This document shows, in pieces, positions 5,920-7,917 of a stretch of DNA of 7,917 nucleotides. Under the pieces are notes generated by a model. The model did no database searches, was not told the origin of the DNA, and worked only from the letters and a program-made list of their open reading frames with translations. This DNA is from Tardiphaga sp. (GTDB taxonomy: Bacteria > Pseudomonadota > Alphaproteobacteria > Rhizobiales > Xanthobacteraceae). The stretch spans positions 1 to 7,917 of the forward strand of contig JACMOT010000363.1 of NCBI GenBank assembly GCA_014377915.1, given 5' to 3'. Position 1 is the stretch's first letter. Every line of letters starts with the position of its first letter. Made by a program: the position numbers and the translations under genes.

Positions 5920-6043
5920 TTCGCGTATTGCTGGCTCACCCTCCGTCTTGCTGGCACCCTGCCCGCAATCATGCTTACTGGTCCTCGACAGCCCTGACGG
6001 TTCGCAGCAGATGGACCGCAGGCGATCAACGTCAGAGGAAACG

Positions 6044-7261
6044 ATGCCCAGTAAGATGTCCAAAGCGTCCATGCTCGCTTGTGCCGCCATGCTGGTCGGC
6101 ATGCTCTGCCATCCCGCGCAGGCACAGAAAAAATACGATCCCGGCGCATCCGACAGCGAGATCAAGATCGGCAACATCATGCCGTATAGCGGCCCGGCGT
6201 CGTCCTATGCCTCGATCGGAAAATCCGAGGCCGCCTATTTCAGGATGATCAACGAGCAAGGCGGCATCAATGGCCGCAACATCAATTTCATCTCCTATGA
6301 TGACGGCTACAGCCCGCCGAAGACCGTCGAGCAGGCGCGAAAACTGGTCGAGAGCGACGAGGTGCTGCTGATCTTCAATCCGCTGGGCACCGCGACCAAT
6401 TCCGCGATCCAGAAATACATGAACAACAAGAAGGTGCCGCAGCTGTTCGTGTCGTCCGGCGCGTCGAAATGGGCCGACCCGAAGAACTTTCCGTGGACCA
6501 TGGGCTGGTCGCCCAGCTACCAGAACGAGGGCCGGATCTGGGCGGCGTGGATCCTCAAGAACCATCCGGACGCCAAGATCGGCGTCATGTTCCAGAACGA
6601 CGACATGGGCAAGGATTACCTCGCCGGCGTACGCGGCGGCCTTGGCGACAAGGCCAACACGATGATCGTGGTGCAAACCAGTTTCGAAACCAGTTCGCCG
6701 ACGGTGGATTCCCAGATCGTGCAGATCAGGGCCGCCAATCCCGAGATTTTCCTGAATATCGGCTCGCCCAAATTCGCCGCCCAGGCGATCAAGAAGGCCG
6801 GTGAACTCGGCTGGAGACCGATCCAGTTGCTGGTCAACGTCTCGCAGTCGGTGGCGTCGGTGATCCGGCCGGCCGGCTTCGACAACGCGCAGGGCGTGAT
6901 CAGCGCCGGCTACATGAAGGACCCCACCGACCCGCAATGGAAAGACGATCCGACCATCAAGGAATGGAGCGCGTTCATGGACAAATATTATCCGGACGGC
7001 GACAAGAGCGACATCTACACGCTCTATGGTTTCGGCGTCGCGCGCACCCTTGCGCATGTGCTGAAGCAGTCCGGCGACAATCTCACCCGCGAGAACGTCA
7101 TGAAGCAGGCCACCTCGCTCGATTATGAGGTCGGCATCTTCCTGCCCGGCACGCGCGTCAAGACCAGCGCCACCGATTACAGCCCGCTGCAGCAATTGCA
7201 GATGATGCGCTTCAAGGGCGAGCGCTGGGAATTGTTCGGGCCAGTGCTGAACAGCGAATAA
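6044..7261 (+). CDS. Branched-chain amino acid/HAAT-type ABC transporter periplasmic binding protein, copy 2
   Basis: The 405-residue product is a paralogue of the preceding gene; the two proteins align without internal gaps from the mature start, with about 70% identity by hand count. The signal peptide (1-27) differs in sequence but ends in AQA before the same QKKYD. The pocket strand EIKIGNIMPYSGPASSY and the DDGYSPPKTVEQARKL helix are kept. Differences cluster in the second lobe (for example WAAWILKNHPDAKIGVMF and SDIYTLYGFGVARTLAH), so ligand preference may have shifted. AGAGGA (6034-6039), four nucleotides before ATG 6044, decides the start; an upstream in-frame ATG at 5948 adds a segment unlike any signal peptide. 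A 174-bp gap with a hairpin separates it from copy 1, so co-transcription with reduced read-through is plausible. Ligand unknown. Confidence 0.93.
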   Translation: MPSKMSKASMLACAAMLVGMLCHPAQAQKKYDPGASDSEIKIGNIMPYSGPASSYASIGKSEAAYFRMINEQGGINGRNINFISYDDGYSPPKTVEQARKLVESDEVLLIFNPLGTATNSAIQKYMNNKKVPQLFVSSGASKWADPKNFPWTMGWSPSYQNEGRIWAAWILKNHPDAKIGVMFQNDDMGKDYLAGVRGGLGDKANTMIVVQTSFETSSPTVDSQIVQIRAANPEIFLNIGSPKFAAQAIKKAGELGWRPIQLLVNVSQSVASVIRPAGFDNAQGVISAGYMKDPTDPQWKDDPTIKEWSAFMDKYYPDGDKSDIYTLYGFGVARTLAHVLKQSGDNLTRENVMKQATSLDYEVGIFLPGTRVKTSATDYSPLQQLQMMRFKGERWELFGPVLNSE

Positions 7262-7276
7262 AACGCCGGCGCCGCG

Positions 7277-7323
7277 TTTCCCTCTCCCCCAGGCAGCGAA
7301 GCTGCGCAGGCGGGAGAGGGGAA
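7277..7323. repeat. Hairpin CCCTCTCCC/GGGAGAGGG between convergent genes
   Basis: Arms 7280-7288 and 7312-7320 pair perfectly, extended by a T/G wobble and two A-T pairs (7277-7279 with 7321-7323). An inner stem GCAGC (7293-7297) with GCTGC (7301-7305) closes on a GAA loop. It lies 15 nt after the stop of binding-protein copy 2 and 10 nt after the stop of the convergent small secreted-protein gene, so it may end or stabilise transcripts from both directions. It is of the same type as the hairpin at 5889-5919. Confidence 0.7.
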
Positions 7324-7333
7324 GATAATTGCC

Positions 7334-7681
7334 CTACTTCGCGCCTTCCTTCGCCGGTGCCGGTACCGAACCGGGCAGCACCGGGGCGATCTTCTTTTGC
7401 GCCGCCTGCAAATCATCCACGGTCTTCAGTAGGCCGGCCAGCGACGTCTTCAGCGCCTCGATCTGCCGATTGGCGGCGTCGAGCTTTTGCTGGCTGCTCA
7501 GGCTGAGCTTGCCGATGGTCTGCTGCAGGAAATTGACATTACTCTGCAGGCAGCTGGTGCGCCGTTCCATGGTCTTTTCCACGGTGCAGATCTCGATGCC
7601 GGGAACGTCCTGGGCCCGGGCGGACGTCAGCAGACAGGGCGCCAGAACCAGCGACGCGACGAGAACGATCCGGCCAATCAT
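7334..7681 (-). CDS. Small secreted coiled-coil protein, function unknown
   Basis: The 115-residue product has a clear Sec signal peptide: MIGR, a hydrophobic core (5-18), and cleavage after ARA (21-23). LAPC at 13-16 does not make a proper lipobox, so a soluble periplasmic protein is more likely than a lipoprotein. The mature part holds two cysteines (Cys32, Cys44), 12 residues apart and able to form one disulfide in the periplasm. A heptad-like helix rich in Leu, Gln and Lys follows (about 50-98), then a Pro/Ala-rich tail (99-115). The ATG has GAGGGA at 7687-7692, five nucleotides upstream. It is convergent with the binding-protein gene, with only a hairpin between them. I recognise no named family; Rhizobiales genomes carry similar small exported proteins. 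A role in the envelope is likely but undefined. Confidence 0.8.
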   Translation of the reverse strand: MIGRIVLVASLVLAPCLLTSARAQDVPGIEICTVEKTMERRTSCLQSNVNFLQQTIGKLSLSSQQKLDAANRQIEALKTSLAGLLKTVDDLQAAQKKIAPVLPGSVPAPAKEGAK

Positions 7682-7759
7682 CGAAATCCCTCATTCAAAA
7701 AGCTGATGTCGCGGTCAATTTGTCGCGAGGGGGCGCCGGCGTCCGACGATACCACACTG

Positions 7760-7784
7760 AAACCTCATTCGCGCGTTGAGGTTT
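7760..7784. repeat. Inverted repeat AAACCTCA/TGAGGTTT
   Basis: Perfect 8-bp arms (7760-7767 and 7777-7784) flank a 9-nt spacer TTCGCGCGT. It lies about 78 bp upstream of the small secreted-protein start (minus strand) and about 86 bp upstream of the ATG at 7871 (plus strand). No T-tract follows on either strand, so an operator for one or both divergent units is more likely than a terminator. No regulator can be assigned. Confidence 0.4.
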
Positions 7785-7821
7785 GCGCGGGACACCCCAC
7801 CTGATCAAGCGACAGCGCCGG

Positions 7822-7839
7822 CGCGGCTCCGGAACCGCG
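7822..7839. repeat. 18-bp GC-rich near-palindrome
   Basis: CGCGG (7822-7826) and CCGCG (7835-7839) flank TCCGGA (7828-7833), itself palindromic; only the pair 7827/7834 (C and A) breaks the symmetry, giving 8 of 9 matching pairs. It sits about 31 bp upstream of the ATG at 7871, a reasonable place for an operator or leader structure. In GC-rich DNA such palindromes also arise by chance. Confidence 0.3.
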
Positions 7840-7870
7840 GGTCCATCCGTCACTGAAGGAGAATCACCAG

Positions 7871-7903
7871 ATGGCAACACGCGAACGACGGCTAGACGAC
7901 TAA
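7871..7903 (+). CDS. Possible 10-codon leader or start of a disrupted gene
   Basis: ATG at 7871 is preceded by AAGGAG (7856-7861), nine nucleotides upstream, one of the better ribosome binding sites in the window. The frame encodes MATRERRLDD and then meets TAA. Such a strong signal for ten codons suggests either a leader peptide for a gene beyond the window, or a gene interrupted by a premature stop or frameshift. In frame, the sequence after the stop continues as DEIL to the window end without another stop. The end of the window prevents a decision. Confidence 0.25.
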   Translation: MATRERRLDD

Positions 7904-7917
7904 GATGAGATTTTAAA

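Noticed and set aside
6032..7195. Long open frame (387 codons) on the minus strand opposite the second binding protein
   Set aside because: It is an antisense shadow of a high-GC gene; the product is rich in Arg, Gly, Asp and His without any family motif, and a similar shadow (4697-5425) lies opposite the first copy because the sense genes are paralogues.
7707..7727. Direct repeat TGTCGCG at 7707-7713 and 7721-7727
   Set aside because: Seven-base repeats 14 bp apart are expected by chance in GC-rich DNA and show no further symmetry.
7695..7880. 61-residue minus-strand frame in the right-hand gap
   Set aside because: It runs through the two inverted repeats, has no ribosome binding site or recognisable motif, and its composition is that of random GC-rich sequence.

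Overview
The window looks like chromosomal DNA from a Bradyrhizobium/Rhodopseudomonas-type alphaproteobacterium. The evidence is high GC content, proteins that read like that group's families (two HAAT-type substrate-binding proteins beginning QKKYD after cleavage, an SMP-30/gluconolactonase-like protein, a PaaG-like crotonase), and hairpin repeats of the kind scattered through those genomes between genes. This placement rests on recognition, not on a search.

Layout. (1) 1-1382: a drug-efflux-type MFS transporter, cut by the window edge and read leftwards, is divergent from a TetR-family regulator read rightwards. The 120-bp gap between them holds a 25-bp near-perfect palindrome and a second inverted repeat, the usual layout of a self-regulated efflux pair. 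(2) 1383-1690: no gene, but three successive hairpin repeat elements. (3) 1691-1924: a 77-residue uncharacterised helical protein, convergent with the next pair. (4) 3501-1968 on the minus strand: a two-gene unit, SMP-30/gluconolactonase-like hydrolase then a RimJ/RimL-type GNAT acetyltransferase, 10 nt apart and probably translationally coupled. (5) 3671-4486: a crotonase-fold acyl-CoA enzyme, divergent from unit 4 across a gap holding an 8+8 bp inverted repeat. (6) 4643-7261: two tandem paralogous periplasmic binding proteins of the branched-chain amino acid/aromatic-acid (HAAT) type, starting exactly 1401 nt apart, about 70% identical by hand count, each followed by a C-rich/G-rich hairpin. 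(7) 7681-7334 on the minus strand: a small secreted coiled-coil protein with two cysteines. (8) 7682-7917: a regulatory-looking gap with two inverted repeats and a strong ribosome binding site ahead of a 10-codon reading frame at the window edge.

How the genes may work together: segments 4-6 suggest uptake and catabolism of a small organic acid or lactone. The binding proteins would capture it, and the lactonase-like and acyl-CoA enzymes would process it. The substrate cannot be read from sequence, and no permease or ATPase gene is present here. I found no CRISPR array, tRNA, rRNA, transposase, prophage or defence gene, and nothing that I would call a new biological system. The most informative non-coding signals are the palindrome at 754-778, the repeat cluster at 1398-1610, and the duplicated binding-protein-plus-hairpin arrangement.
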